This document shows, one piece after another, positions 45,220 through 53,875 of a stretch of 64,000 nucleotides of DNA. The notes below the pieces were generated by a model. It was not told the origin of the DNA. It searched no databases and worked only from the letters and a program-made list of their open reading frames with translations. The position numbers and the translations under genes were made by a program. This DNA comes from Streptomyces vietnamensis (lineage in GTDB: Bacteria > Actinomycetota > Actinomycetes > Streptomycetales > Streptomycetaceae), in NCBI RefSeq assembly GCF_000830005.1, contig NZ_CP010407.1, positions 6,522,001 through 6,586,000 on the forward strand. Direction: 5' to 3'. Numbering within the stretch: position 1 is the stretch's first letter; every line of letters begins with the position of its first letter.

Positions 45220-46080
45220 GTGTACGAAATAGTGCGCCGCCACCTGGGGAAGGTGGTGGCCGGAGCGGCCATGGCGGTGACGGGAACCGCCGTCGCCGTC
45301 GCGATCAGCCTGCCGACCCAGGCGGGAGCGAACGGGGCCGCAGGACCGGTCGGAACAGCGGGGGCCGGCGGAACCGCCGGAGCGACCGCCGCGACGGCGG
45401 GGGGCGGCTCGGGCAGCGCCGCCCAGCAGGGGGAGACGGGCGCGCAGGCACCGGGCACCGCGCCGCCGCCCGCCACCGTGGTCCCGCCCGCGGCCGAGGG
45501 GAAGAAGGGCGTCGGCAGCGACCCGCTCACCGACGACGAGCTCGCACGGGCCGAGTCGCTGGCGCTGACCCCGCCCGCCGCCTCCGCCCAGCAGGACGTC
45601 ACCGGCGGCCGGGGCCCGCAGCGCCTCGGCACCCGGCTCGCCGACCCCGTCCCGGGCGACCCGTCCCGCCGCGCCGAGGTCCGCCTCTACGACTACGGGC
45701 GGGACGAGCTCATCACGAAGACCGTCAACCTCGACACCGGCAAGGTCGAGAAGTCCGGCGCCCAGCACGGGGTCCAGCCCTCCGCCCATCCCGAGGAGCT
45801 GCGGGAGGCCCTGGAGCTGATCCTCGTGAGCCCGCTCGGCAAGGGCGTCAAGGAGGACTACAAGGACGCCACCGGCAAGGAGCTCACCTCCACCGGACAG
45901 CTGTGGTTCAACGGCGACGTCTACCGCACCTACCGCGAGTCCCATGTGCCCGCGCAGCTCGCCCGCTGCGGCGAGCACCGGTGCGTCCGGCTCGTCACCA
46001 AGGTCCTCAACGGGGCCTGGATCGACACCCGGAACCTGATCGTCGACCTCTCCGCGAGGACCGTCACCCGCGTCGGCTGA
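45220..46080 (+). CDS. Secreted or membrane-anchored partner of copper amine oxidase-like protein
   Basis: A 286-residue protein starting at GTG 45220, with AGGGGGA just before it. A single hydrophobic segment (VVAGAAMAVTGTAVAVAISL, residues 10-31) acts as signal or anchor. A Gly/Ala/Thr and Pro-rich spacer follows to about residue 100. The C-terminal domain (RLYDYGRDELITKTVNLDTGKVEK, LWFNGDVYRTYRES, CGEHRCVRLVTKVLNG) looks like a PepSY-type or oxidase N2/N3 regulatory segment. It precedes the amine oxidase-like gene by 55 bp, so a two-subunit enzyme is plausible. Confidence 0.72.
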   Translation: MYEIVRRHLGKVVAGAAMAVTGTAVAVAISLPTQAGANGAAGPVGTAGAGGTAGATAATAGGGSGSAAQQGETGAQAPGTAPPPATVVPPAAEGKKGVGSDPLTDDELARAESLALTPPAASAQQDVTGGRGPQRLGTRLADPVPGDPSRRAEVRLYDYGRDELITKTVNLDTGKVEKSGAQHGVQPSAHPEELREALELILVSPLGKGVKEDYKDATGKELTSTGQLWFNGDVYRTYRESHVPAQLARCGEHRCVRLVTKVLNGAWIDTRNLIVDLSARTVTRVG

Positions 46081-46135
46081 CCACCGCCGCGGCCTCTCCA
46101 CAGCCTTCACGACACGTACGAGGGAGTACGTCCCC

Positions 46136-47467
46136 ATGTCCAATTCCCACCGGACGAACCCGCGCACCCGCAAGCGGGGCGCCGTCCTGACCGCCGCCGT
46201 GCTGCTCGGCACCGCCGCGGCCGCCGCCGGGCCCGCGACCGGCGCCACGGCCGCCACGGCCGCGACGCGCGCGGCGTCGCCCACCACGCCCGCGCCCGAC
46301 TGCTCGGCCGCGTACCGCATCACGCAGAAGCTCGACGGCGGCACCACCTGGCGCATGTGCTGGCGCTACGACACCGACGCCGGGCTCACGCTCGACAAGG
46401 TCACCTACCAGCCGCCCGGCGCCGCCGCCCCCATCAAGGTCCTCAACAGCGCCCGCCTCGCCCAGATCCACGTGCCGTACGACGACGGCGGCGCCGAGTA
46501 CGACGACCTCACCGGCGCCGGCTTCGGCTGGGGCCTGCAGAACCTCAAGCCGGCCGAGTGTCCCGGCGGCACCCTCACCACCGTCAAGGTGGCCGAGGTC
46601 GGCGACGTCAAGGGCCTGTGCACCACCACGCGGGCGCGCGGGCACGCTTACCGCATGGCCAGCGACAACGGCTCCAAGGTCTGGGCGGCACAGGCCAAGG
46701 ACCTGCTCGTCTACACCGTCAACAAGGTCGGCTGGTACGAGTACATCACCGAGTGGCGCTTCACCGCCGACGGCACCATCGGCGCCAACGTCGGGGCCAC
46801 CGGCAGCCTCTCGCCCGTCGACTACAACGCCACCGACGGACGCGGCTGGCCCCTCGGCAAGGGCGCCCGCGGCTACGCCACCAGCCACGCCCACAACGTC
46901 TTCTGGAAGCTCGACTTCGGCCTGGACGGCTCCACCAAGGACCGGATCGAGCAGTTCGACTCCACCGTCACCGCGCCCCCGGCCGGCGGCGGCGGACCCA
47001 AGGTGAAGACGACGCGCACGACCGTCACCAAGGAACTCGCCGGCGACGCGAAGAACATGCGCTGGTGGCGGGTGGTCAGCGGCACCGGCAAGAACGCCGA
47101 CGGCCACGCCCGTTCGTACGAGATCGTGCCCGGCCACACCGAAACCCACGCGGGCCGCGGCTTCACCAAGCACGGCGTCTACTTCACCCAGGCCCGTGCC
47201 TGTGAGAAGTTCGCGAGCAACAACATCGGCAACTGCGCGGCCGGCGCCGGTGACAGCGTGGACAAGTGGGTCAACGGCGAGACCCTGACTCAGCCGTCCG
47301 TGTGGGTCAACATCGGGTTCCACCACATCGCCCGGGACGAGGACCAGCAGCCGATGCCGGTCCACTGGCAGGGCTTCCAGCTCGTGCCCAGGGACGTAAC
47401 CGCTATGAATCCGCTCACTCCGACCGATCTCGCCTCCCAGAACGGGCAGCCCGATCTGGGGAGTTGA
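46136..47467 (+). CDS. Secreted copper amine oxidase-like protein
   Basis: A 443-residue exported protein with signal residues 1-45. It corresponds to the catalytic domain only of copper amine oxidases (full enzymes exceed 600 residues). Copper ligands are visible as HAH (His251, His253) and a late His410 in MPVHWQGFQLVP. The cofactor site, normally VGNY[DE]Y, reads VGWYEY (Trp200, Tyr201). The TPQ precursor tyrosine is kept but the conserved Asn is Trp. The upstream gene may supply missing domains. Quinone formation is uncertain. Confidence 0.83.
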   Translation: MSNSHRTNPRTRKRGAVLTAAVLLGTAAAAAGPATGATAATAATRAASPTTPAPDCSAAYRITQKLDGGTTWRMCWRYDTDAGLTLDKVTYQPPGAAAPIKVLNSARLAQIHVPYDDGGAEYDDLTGAGFGWGLQNLKPAECPGGTLTTVKVAEVGDVKGLCTTTRARGHAYRMASDNGSKVWAAQAKDLLVYTVNKVGWYEYITEWRFTADGTIGANVGATGSLSPVDYNATDGRGWPLGKGARGYATSHAHNVFWKLDFGLDGSTKDRIEQFDSTVTAPPAGGGGPKVKTTRTTVTKELAGDAKNMRWWRVVSGTGKNADGHARSYEIVPGHTETHAGRGFTKHGVYFTQARACEKFASNNIGNCAAGAGDSVDKWVNGETLTQPSVWVNIGFHHIARDEDQQPMPVHWQGFQLVPRDVTAMNPLTPTDLASQNGQPDLGS

Positions 47468-47588
47468 GGAAGCAGCCTGACGATCCTGCTGCACCGCCTC
47501 CCGCTCGCGGAGTACCCTTCCTTGATCGTTGTCACATGGTCATCCTGTCCGCCGGAACGGGTGTCCGGGAGCAGAAGGCGGTGCGCGG

Positions 47589-48911
47589 GTGAGCTCGGGA
47601 GGTCTGGAGCTGCCCCCAGGTGACGCGGGTCACGAGGGGGGCCCGGCCGACCCGGCAGAGGCGTCGCCCGGAGCGGCCGCGCCGCCGGGTTCGGCCGTAC
47701 CGCCGGGTGTGGTCCTGCCGCCGGGCGCGGTCGTGCCGCCCGGCACGGTCACGGTCGGCCGGCCGGTGGAGATCGGGGCGGAGCTCGACTGGGGCGCCGA
47801 GGCCTGGAGCGAGGTCCGCACCCGGGCCCAGCGCGCCGGTCGCGCCTACATCTGGCTGAATCTCGTCGAACAGCGGCTGCGGGCCGTGGTCGCCGCCGTC
47901 CTGCGACCCGTGTACGAACCGGTGCACGGCGAGGAGTGGGTGGTGGCCGCGGCCGGACCGGCCGGCCAGGAGTGGGTCCAGCGGGCGGTCGCCGTCCGCG
48001 AGGTCTCCCGGCGCAAGGGCTACCTCCTCGACCCGGCCGACGACAACGTCCTGAGCTTCCTCACGCTGCCCCAGCTGCGCGAGCTGATGGTGCAGCACTG
48101 GCCGTGCTTCGAGCCCTACTTCGACGACCGGCGCGAGGTCGAGCTCGCCCTCGACGAGCTGGAGGTCACGCGCAACGTGGTCTCCCGCAACCGGGCGCTC
48201 TCGCTGACCGTCCTCGCCCAGTCCGAGCGGGCCTCCGCCCGCATCCTGGAGATCCTCGGCGGCGGCGCCGGGGTCCCGTCCGCCGACCGGCTGCCCGTGG
48301 ACGCGGTCGAGGACCTCGTCGGCGACCGGTACGCGGACGTCGTCTCCGTCCACCCCGACCGGGTCCGGCTCCAGCGGCAGCTGCCCGCCGAGGACCTCTT
48401 CGGCGGGGCCCGCCGCCTCGACGCCACCGGCATAGGCCTGAACCTGCTCGTGCAGAACTTCTCCGGCCGCCGCATGGTCCGGCTCGCCGAGTCCGGCTGC
48501 CGGACCCGGCTCCTCTTCCTCAACCCCGCGAGCAGCGCCGTCAAGCGCCGCGAGCGCGAGCTCGGCCTGAAGAAGGGCGAGCTGAGCCGCTCGGTCGAGA
48601 TGAACATCCTGCACATGCGCCGGGTCCGCTCGAAACTCCGCGACCCGGGCGCCTTCCAGATCCACGTCTTCGACGAGACCCCCCGCTTCACCGCCTACCT
48701 GGTGGACGGCGACGGGCCGGACGGGGTCGGCGTCGTCCAGTCCTACTTGCGCCGGGCCCGGGGCATGGAGGCCCCCGTCCTCGTCCTGCGCGGCGGCGGG
48801 CGGAACGTCGTCCGGCACGGGCAGTCGTCCCGTGACGGGGATCACGGACTCTTCGAGACGTACCGGGAAGAATTCGAATCGGTCTGGCTCGACTCCCGGC
48901 CCGTCTCCTGA
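47589..48911 (+). CDS. SAV2148-type HEPN domain protein
   Basis: A 440-residue protein from GTG. Residues 10-55 are a Pro/Gly/Val-rich tail (PPG repeated). An all-helical region follows (RAYIWLNLVEQRLRAVVAAVLRP), with Arg164 and His170 in RELMVQH spaced as in the RX4-6H HEPN motif. The C-terminal part (residues 270-430, LLFLNPASSAVKRRERELG, FQIHVFDETPRFTAYLVDGDG) resembles a PLD-superfamily half. HEPN proteins are often RNases in conflict or regulatory systems. The role in Streptomyces is unknown. Confidence 0.75.
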   Translation: MSSGGLELPPGDAGHEGGPADPAEASPGAAAPPGSAVPPGVVLPPGAVVPPGTVTVGRPVEIGAELDWGAEAWSEVRTRAQRAGRAYIWLNLVEQRLRAVVAAVLRPVYEPVHGEEWVVAAAGPAGQEWVQRAVAVREVSRRKGYLLDPADDNVLSFLTLPQLRELMVQHWPCFEPYFDDRREVELALDELEVTRNVVSRNRALSLTVLAQSERASARILEILGGGAGVPSADRLPVDAVEDLVGDRYADVVSVHPDRVRLQRQLPAEDLFGGARRLDATGIGLNLLVQNFSGRRMVRLAESGCRTRLLFLNPASSAVKRRERELGLKKGELSRSVEMNILHMRRVRSKLRDPGAFQIHVFDETPRFTAYLVDGDGPDGVGVVQSYLRRARGMEAPVLVLRGGGRNVVRHGQSSRDGDHGLFETYREEFESVWLDSRPVS

Positions 48912-48998
48912 CCCGCCCCAGGGGGGCAGCGGGGGACGTTGTCAGTGGTGCGTGCGAGGGTGGTCACACCACGGGGGAGATCACGTAAGGAGGACCCG

Positions 48999-49724
48999 AT
49001 GGCTTGGCACGGCGACACGCTGGTCGGCTTCGACCTGGAGACGACCGGCACCGACCCGCTGGAGGCCCGTATCGTCACGGCCTCGATCGTCGAGGTCGAC
49101 GGCGGGGGACGGGTCGGGCAGCGGCGGGACTGGCTCGCCGACCCGGGCGTCCCCATCCCGGAGGAGGCCTCCGAGATCCACGGCATCAGCAACGAGCGCG
49201 CGGCCGCCGAGGGCCGGCCGGCCCGCGAGGTCGCCGACGAGATCGCGAGGACCCTCGCCGCGTACTGGGAGGACGGGATCCCGGTCGTCGCGTACAACGC
49301 CTCCTTCGACCTCACGCTCCTCGCCGCCGAACTGCGCCGCCACGGGCTCCCGTCCCTGGAGGAGCGGCTCGGCGGGACCGCCATCGGTCCGGTCGTCGAC
49401 CCGTACACCATCGACCGGGCCGTCGACCGCTACCGGCGCGGCAAGCGGACCCTGGGGGCGGTCTGCGGGGAGTACGGCGTGGTCCTCGAAGCCGCCCACG
49501 AGGCCGCCGCCGACGCGCTCGCCGCCGTCCGGGTCGCCGTCGCGATAGCCGAGCGGCACCCCCAGGTCGCCGCCCTCGACCCGGCCGAGCTGCACGAGCG
49601 CCAGATCGGCTGGTACCGCGCCTGGGCCGAGAACTTCCAGGACTTCCTGCGCCGCAAGGGCGACGCGGAGGCGGTCGTCGACTCCACGTGGCCCCTGCGC
49701 GAGGCGGTCGCGGCGGCGGTCTGA
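48999..49724 (+). CDS. DnaQ-like 3'-5' exonuclease
   Basis: A 241-residue DEDDh exonuclease with a very good AAGGAGG ribosome site. Catalytic residues: Asp12 and Glu14 in GFDLETTGTD, an Asp in AYNASFDLTLL and the His-Asp pair in AAHEAAADALAA. HGISNERA is the family's pre-motif-II block. It lacks a polymerase or helicase domain, so it is a stand-alone proofreading or RNA/DNA processing enzyme. It lies 88 bp after the HEPN gene. Confidence 0.92.
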   Translation: MAWHGDTLVGFDLETTGTDPLEARIVTASIVEVDGGGRVGQRRDWLADPGVPIPEEASEIHGISNERAAAEGRPAREVADEIARTLAAYWEDGIPVVAYNASFDLTLLAAELRRHGLPSLEERLGGTAIGPVVDPYTIDRAVDRYRRGKRTLGAVCGEYGVVLEAAHEAAADALAAVRVAVAIAERHPQVAALDPAELHERQIGWYRAWAENFQDFLRRKGDAEAVVDSTWPLREAVAAAV

Positions 49725-49739
49725 CCCCGCCCGGACGTA

Positions 49740-51584
49740 TCAGCCGAGCGGCAGCTTCAGGCGGGCGGCCTCGCCGTCGGCGGACGTGACGGTGGTCGTG
49801 CTGCTGTCGGCGCCGGAGTCCGTGAGGGCGTCGGAGTAGAGCTTGTCCTTGCTGTTGACCACGAGCATGAGGCGGTGGCCCGCGGCCACGTCGTAGCCCG
49901 CGGCCTGGAGCTTCCAGGTGGTGGTGCGGTTCTCACCGGGGGTGAGGTCGACCAGGGTGAGGGGCTCGTGGGTGATGATGCGGGCCGTGTCGTCGGGGCC
50001 GACGTCGAAGAGGTAGGCCACGAGCGTCGTCGATTCGGCGGTGCTGCGGACGGTGAGCGTGAGCTCGGGGACGCCCCGGATGCGACGGGCCGCACCGCTC
50101 GTGGCGGCGTCGAGAGGGGCCGTGGTCCAGACGGCGAGGTGCTGCCGGTCGAACTTGTCCGTGGCGTAGGTCTTCGGGTTGCCCTTCCACTCGGCCTGGC
50201 CGGTGGCGATGATCGCGTCGACCGCGGTGGCATCCGTGAGCTCGCCCGCGGTGAACTCCCGCTTCCAGCCGGTCTCCGCCGCCCCGGCGAGGCCGCCGTC
50301 ACGGCTGTCGGAGCCGACGGAGGTCAGATACCACTCCTCGGTGGAGGTGGTGACCTCCGACCAGGAGGACTTGGGCTCGCGGACGGCGGGCTCGGTGATG
50401 ACGTTCTGGCCGGTCTCCGGGTCGGTCGCGGTCCGGTAGGTGAACATGACCTGGTTGTTGACCGCGGGCCACTCGGGCACGCCGTTCGAGGCGCCGAGCA
50501 CATGGTGGTCGAGCCAGGCGAAGGCCTCCTCGACGGGCAGGTTCGGCCCGCTCCACGGGATGGAGAGCCCGGCGCCCTCGGGAGCGGCGTGGTCCCCGAT
50601 CCACAGGTTCAGGTGCTTGGGCACGGTCAGCCGCTCGAAGTGCTCGACGACCTGGTTGACCGGGAAGAGCGTCTCGTGCCAGGTGTTGGAGAAGAACGTG
50701 GGGATGTTCCGGGCGTTGGTGTCGCCGGCGTATTCGGCGGGCGCGCGCTCCGTGCCCCAGTCCACCACCGTGTCGAGGTTCCGTCCGGCCCTGAAGTCCG
50801 CCAGGAGCTGCCGGGTGGCGGGGTCGAACTTCCGCTCCTCGGGACCGCCGGTGAAGTTCACCAGGGCGTCCACGGCCGCCAGGTGGCGGGTGCCGTTGTC
50901 GTAGAGGCTCGTGGCGAGGTTGCCCCAGGTGCTGAAGGCGACGACCGCCTCGACGCGGGCGGCCGGGTCCTTCGCCGCGACGAGCTGGCTGATGCCGGAA
51001 CCGTACGACTCGCCGAGGAAGGCGATCTTGTTCGGGGCGAAGTACTGCATCGCGTGGTCGATGACCGTGGAGCCGTCCATCCAGTCCAGCGGTCCGGCGA
51101 CGTCGATCGTGCCGCCGGACGTGAAGAAGGCGTCGCGGTAGCCGCCGCCGAGCAGCGGGTACGTCAGGCCGATGCCGCGCGGGGTGTACGCGAGGACGTG
51201 GTAGCCGCGCTGCGCCAGCTGCAGGTACAGGTACGCGAAGATGGTCCAGCCGAACGGCGTCCAGCCCGCCGGCACGATCACCACCGGGCGGGGTTCGTCG
51301 CCGTGGAGCTTGATCGTGAAGGCCGACAGCTCCACACCGTCCGAGTCGATCCTCGGGAAGCCGAAGGACGCCTTGGCCCGCACCTGCTCCGTCAGCTGCT
51401 GGAGCTCGGGGGTCAGCAGAGCACCGGTCGCCTCGCCCTTCAGCGTGGCGACCAGCGCAAGGGCCAGATTGACGGCGTCCGGGTCGAGCTCGGTGGCGGA
51501 GGCGTAGATGCCGTGCTCGGCGAGCCGGGCCACCTGGGCGGGGGTTACCGCGCTGATCTCGTTGTCGTCCTGAGGGTTGCTCAC
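49740..51584 (-). CDS. X-Pro dipeptidyl-peptidase/CocE family hydrolase
   Basis: A 614-residue S15-type serine hydrolase. The GTG start follows GAGGA. The alpha/beta domain shows RPVVIVPAGWTPFGW, the nucleophile elbow GESYGSG and a later NLWIGDHAAPEG that could carry the His. The C-terminal half is a jelly-roll (VPELTLTVRSTAESTTLVAYLFDVGP). No signal peptide is present, so it is probably cytoplasmic. The substrate (peptide, ester or amide) cannot be decided. Confidence 0.87.
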   Translation of the reverse strand: MSNPQDDNEISAVTPAQVARLAEHGIYASATELDPDAVNLALALVATLKGEATGALLTPELQQLTEQVRAKASFGFPRIDSDGVELSAFTIKLHGDEPRPVVIVPAGWTPFGWTIFAYLYLQLAQRGYHVLAYTPRGIGLTYPLLGGGYRDAFFTSGGTIDVAGPLDWMDGSTVIDHAMQYFAPNKIAFLGESYGSGISQLVAAKDPAARVEAVVAFSTWGNLATSLYDNGTRHLAAVDALVNFTGGPEERKFDPATRQLLADFRAGRNLDTVVDWGTERAPAEYAGDTNARNIPTFFSNTWHETLFPVNQVVEHFERLTVPKHLNLWIGDHAAPEGAGLSIPWSGPNLPVEEAFAWLDHHVLGASNGVPEWPAVNNQVMFTYRTATDPETGQNVITEPAVREPKSSWSEVTTSTEEWYLTSVGSDSRDGGLAGAAETGWKREFTAGELTDATAVDAIIATGQAEWKGNPKTYATDKFDRQHLAVWTTAPLDAATSGAARRIRGVPELTLTVRSTAESTTLVAYLFDVGPDDTARIITHEPLTLVDLTPGENRTTTWKLQAAGYDVAAGHRLMLVVNSKDKLYSDALTDSGADSSTTTVTSADGEAARLKLPLG

Positions 51585-51637
51585 GAAGCCGTCCTCTTCA
51601 CTGTGGCCGACCAGCCGGCCGGCGCCGGGTACCGGGA

Positions 51638-51679
51638 CGTCTTCGCCCCGCCTGCCTGAGGGCACGCGGGGCGAAGACG
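51638..51679 (-). terminator. Strong hairpin between epoxide hydrolase and CocE genes
   Basis: CGTCTTCGCCCCGC pairs perfectly with GCGGGGCGAAGACG across a 14-base loop. It lies 200 bases after the epoxide-hydrolase stop and 54 bases before the CocE GTG. It could terminate the upstream transcript or act in the CocE leader. Confidence 0.6.
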
Positions 51680-51801
51680 ACGGCATCGTTCCAGCTCAGA
51701 AGGCACGTCGGCGTGGAAACCGGACACGGCCCCCGCTCCCCGTCACGGAGGCGGACTCACTCTCCAGGCGGGTTTGAATTCGCCCCCTGCCGACGCCGCC
51801 C

Positions 51802-51847
51802 ACGGAAACGGTCACCTTTCGCCCACCGTCCGACGGAAGCGGTCACC
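51802..51847. repeat. 15-bp direct repeat
   Basis: ACGGAAACGGTCACC (51802-51816) and ACGGAAGCGGTCACC (51833-51847) differ at one base and begin 31 bases apart, in the 296-bp gap between the CocE and epoxide-hydrolase genes. Spacing of about three helical turns would suit a dimeric regulator on one DNA face. Confidence 0.5.
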
Positions 51848-51880
51848 CGGGATCAGCGACGATCGACCGGAACCGGCCCT

Positions 51881-52711
51881 TCAGGAGTTCTCCTTGAGGA
51901 AGGACAGCAGGAGCTCATTGACCTTCTCCGGCTGGTCGAGCTGCAGCCAGTGGCCCGCGTCCTCCACCCGCTCGTAGCGCCAGGAGCCCGACACGTACTC
52001 GCCCGTCCCGGACATCGAGCGCTCGGTGAGGAAACGGTCTCCGGTCGACCAGACGCCCATCACCGGGACCGACTCCGGCAGCGGCACCGCCGGCGCCTCG
52101 GGGTCGAACTGGACCTCCGCCGGCAGGCCCGCGCGGTAGATGTCGAGGGCGGCCGTCAGCGCGCCCGGCGCGCGCAGCTGCTCGATCACGGCCTCCGCGT
52201 CCGGGTGCTCGCCCAGCATGTCCCGCAGGTTCGCGAAGTCGTCCCGCGTCAGCCAGTCCTCGGCCACCCCGGCCAGCTGGAACAGCAGCATGTACCAGGA
52301 GCGCTGCTTCTGCTCCCAGCCCGCCGACCGGATCGACGCCAGATGCCCCACGGACAGGACGCTCAGGCTCCGCACCTTGTCCGGGAAGAACTGCGTCAGG
52401 CCCTGCGCGATGCCCGAACCCCAGTCGTGGCCCACCAGATGGACCCGGTCGAGGTCGAGCCGCGCCAGGAGCTCGACCAGATCGCCGACGTGCTTCCCCG
52501 GGTGGTACGCCTCGGGGCCGCCCTCGGGACGGTCGGAGGCGCCGAATCCGCGCAGGGTGGGAGCGACCGTCCGGAAACCGGCCGCGTTCAGCGCCGCGAC
52601 CTGGTGCCGCCACAGGTGGTGGCTGTCGGGGAAGCCGTGCACCAGCAGCACGGCCGGACCCTCCCCGCTCACCTCGACGTCGAGGGTCACCTCGGACAGT
52701 TCGACACGCAT
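51881..52711 (-). CDS. Alpha/beta hydrolase, epoxide hydrolase-like
   Basis: A 276-residue protein with VHGFPDSHHLWRHQ (oxyanion region), the nucleophile elbow GHDWGSGIAQ with Asp rather than Ser, and EDAGHWLQLDQPE with the catalytic His. The Asp nucleophile marks it as epoxide hydrolase or haloalkane dehalogenase type. The start is MRVELSEV with GGGG upstream. It lies 47 bp after the phosphotransferase gene on the same strand. Confidence 0.9.
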   Translation of the reverse strand: MRVELSEVTLDVEVSGEGPAVLLVHGFPDSHHLWRHQVAALNAAGFRTVAPTLRGFGASDRPEGGPEAYHPGKHVGDLVELLARLDLDRVHLVGHDWGSGIAQGLTQFFPDKVRSLSVLSVGHLASIRSAGWEQKQRSWYMLLFQLAGVAEDWLTRDDFANLRDMLGEHPDAEAVIEQLRAPGALTAALDIYRAGLPAEVQFDPEAPAVPLPESVPVMGVWSTGDRFLTERSMSGTGEYVSGSWRYERVEDAGHWLQLDQPEKVNELLLSFLKENS

Positions 52712-52757
52712 CTCAACACCCCGTTCGTTACCCGCCGGTTCGACGGGAACCATGATG

Positions 52758-53615
52758 TCAGAACGGGTACCAGCGCACCTCGGGGTCGCCGTCCCGCAGC
52801 GAGGCCACCCGCCGCTCGAACTCGGCGAGCGCCTTCGGGTTCGTCGGGGCGTGCTGCGCCACCCACGCGCAGCTCGCGGTCTCCCGCGCCCCGCGCAGCA
52901 CCGCGCATCCCTCCCACTCCCGGACGTCCCAGCCGTACGCCTCGGTGAAGGCCTCGTACGCCGCCGGGTCCAGGCCGTACCGGTCCCGGGAGAGCGCGAG
53001 GACCACCAGGTCGTGCTCGCGCAGGTCCGAGGAGAAGGTCTCCAGGTCCACCAGGACCGGGCCGTCCGGGCCGACGTGGACGTTCCGGGGGAGGGCGTCG
53101 CCGTGGATCGGACCCGGGGTCAGGTGCGGGGTGAGCGCGGCCGCCGCCGGGGCGAAGGAATCGCGCCGCTCCCGCAGGAACGCCGCGTCCGCCGGGTCGA
53201 TCGCGTCCCCCGCGAGCCGCAGCCACCGCTCGACCCCGCCGAGCAGCTCACGGCGCGGGAGCGTGAACCCGGTCGGCTCGGGCAGGGCGTGCACCGCCCG
53301 CAGCAGCGGGGCCAGATCGCGGGGTTCGGTCGGCCGGACCGCGTCGGGCAGCCGGTGCCAGACGGTGACCGGAAGCCCGTCCACCAGGCGCGGCTTCTCC
53401 TCGGCGGCCCGGACCGCCGGGACCCCGGCCGATTCCAGCCAGGACGCCAGCGCGAGCTCCCGCTCGGCCCGCTCGAACAGCTCCGCGTCCCGGCCGACCT
53501 TCACCACCAGCTCGCCCACCGTGAAGACCGCGTTCTCGCCCAGGGTGAGCAGCCGCGCGCCCGCGACCGGCAGCCCTGCCCCGCCCAGGATCTCCCGTGC
53601 CCGCGCCTCGTCCAT
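52758..53615 (-). CDS. Aminoglycoside phosphotransferase family kinase
   Basis: A 285-residue APH-fold kinase. LGENAVFTVGELVVKVG near residues 25-45 is the nucleotide-binding hairpin and lysine. GPIHGDALPRNVHVGPDGPVLVDLE contains the Brenner-type HxDxxxxN catalytic loop and the metal-binding Asp. A GGAGAGG site precedes the start. Members phosphorylate antibiotics, choline, homoserine or other small molecules; specificity is unknown and no drug resistance is implied. Confidence 0.9.
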   Translation of the reverse strand: MDEARAREILGGAGLPVAGARLLTLGENAVFTVGELVVKVGRDAELFERAERELALASWLESAGVPAVRAAEEKPRLVDGLPVTVWHRLPDAVRPTEPRDLAPLLRAVHALPEPTGFTLPRRELLGGVERWLRLAGDAIDPADAAFLRERRDSFAPAAAALTPHLTPGPIHGDALPRNVHVGPDGPVLVDLETFSSDLREHDLVVLALSRDRYGLDPAAYEAFTEAYGWDVREWEGCAVLRGARETASCAWVAQHAPTNPKALAEFERRVASLRDGDPEVRWYPF

Positions 53616-53761
53616 CGACCTCTCCCTTGCCCGCTGTGTTTGCGCCAAAGTCTCCCATCCCCGCAGCTCACCGCGCCCGTCGCCTTGACGGGCCGACGGT
53701 CCGTCAGCACCATGGCGGGATTCCGGACGGCGGCAGCAGCGGTGTGGACGGGGGTCGGATC

Positions 53762-53806
53762 GTGAGCTCGGTGGCCGCGACGAGGCGACCGGGGGTCCCT
53801 CGATGA
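53762..53806 (+). CDS. Coupled mini-ORF 1 upstream of sugar permease
   Basis: Starting at GTG with GGGGG upstream, it encodes VSSVAATRRPGVPR and ends in a TGA overlapping the next ATG (ATGA). It is copy 1 of a 41-bp tandem repeat. The resemblance of its peptide to the permease N-terminus shows it came from duplication of the gene's start region. Expression is inferred from the ribosome-site pattern only. Confidence 0.45.
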   Translation: MSSVAATRRPGVPR

Positions 53807-53875
53807 GCGTGGTGGCCGCGACGAAGCGGCCGGAGGTCCCTCGATGAGCTCGGTGACCACGGCCGAGCGGCCCGG
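53764..53875. repeat. 41-bp tandem repeat across the permease start
   Basis: Units start at 53764, 53805 and 53846. Units 1 and 2 are full length and about 88% alike. Unit 3 is the first 30 bases of the permease coding region after its ATG. Since 41 is not a multiple of three, each copy puts a stop one base after the next start. Confidence 0.9.
53803..53847 (+). CDS. Coupled mini-ORF 2 upstream of sugar permease
   Basis: The ATG gives MSVVAATKRPEVPR, then TGA overlapping the permease's ATG by four bases. GGGGG lies about 8 bases upstream, as in unit 1. It is the second 41-bp repeat copy. If translated, ribosomes would reinitiate at the permease. A translational leader role is inferred; no data show expression. 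Confidence 0.45.
   Translation: MSVVAATKRPEVPR

Noticed and set aside
48999..49724. Polymerase III epsilon subunit dnaQ
   Set aside because: It is a stand-alone DEDDh domain outside a replication context; the main actinobacterial proofreader is part of DnaE1 and cannot be replaced by this call.
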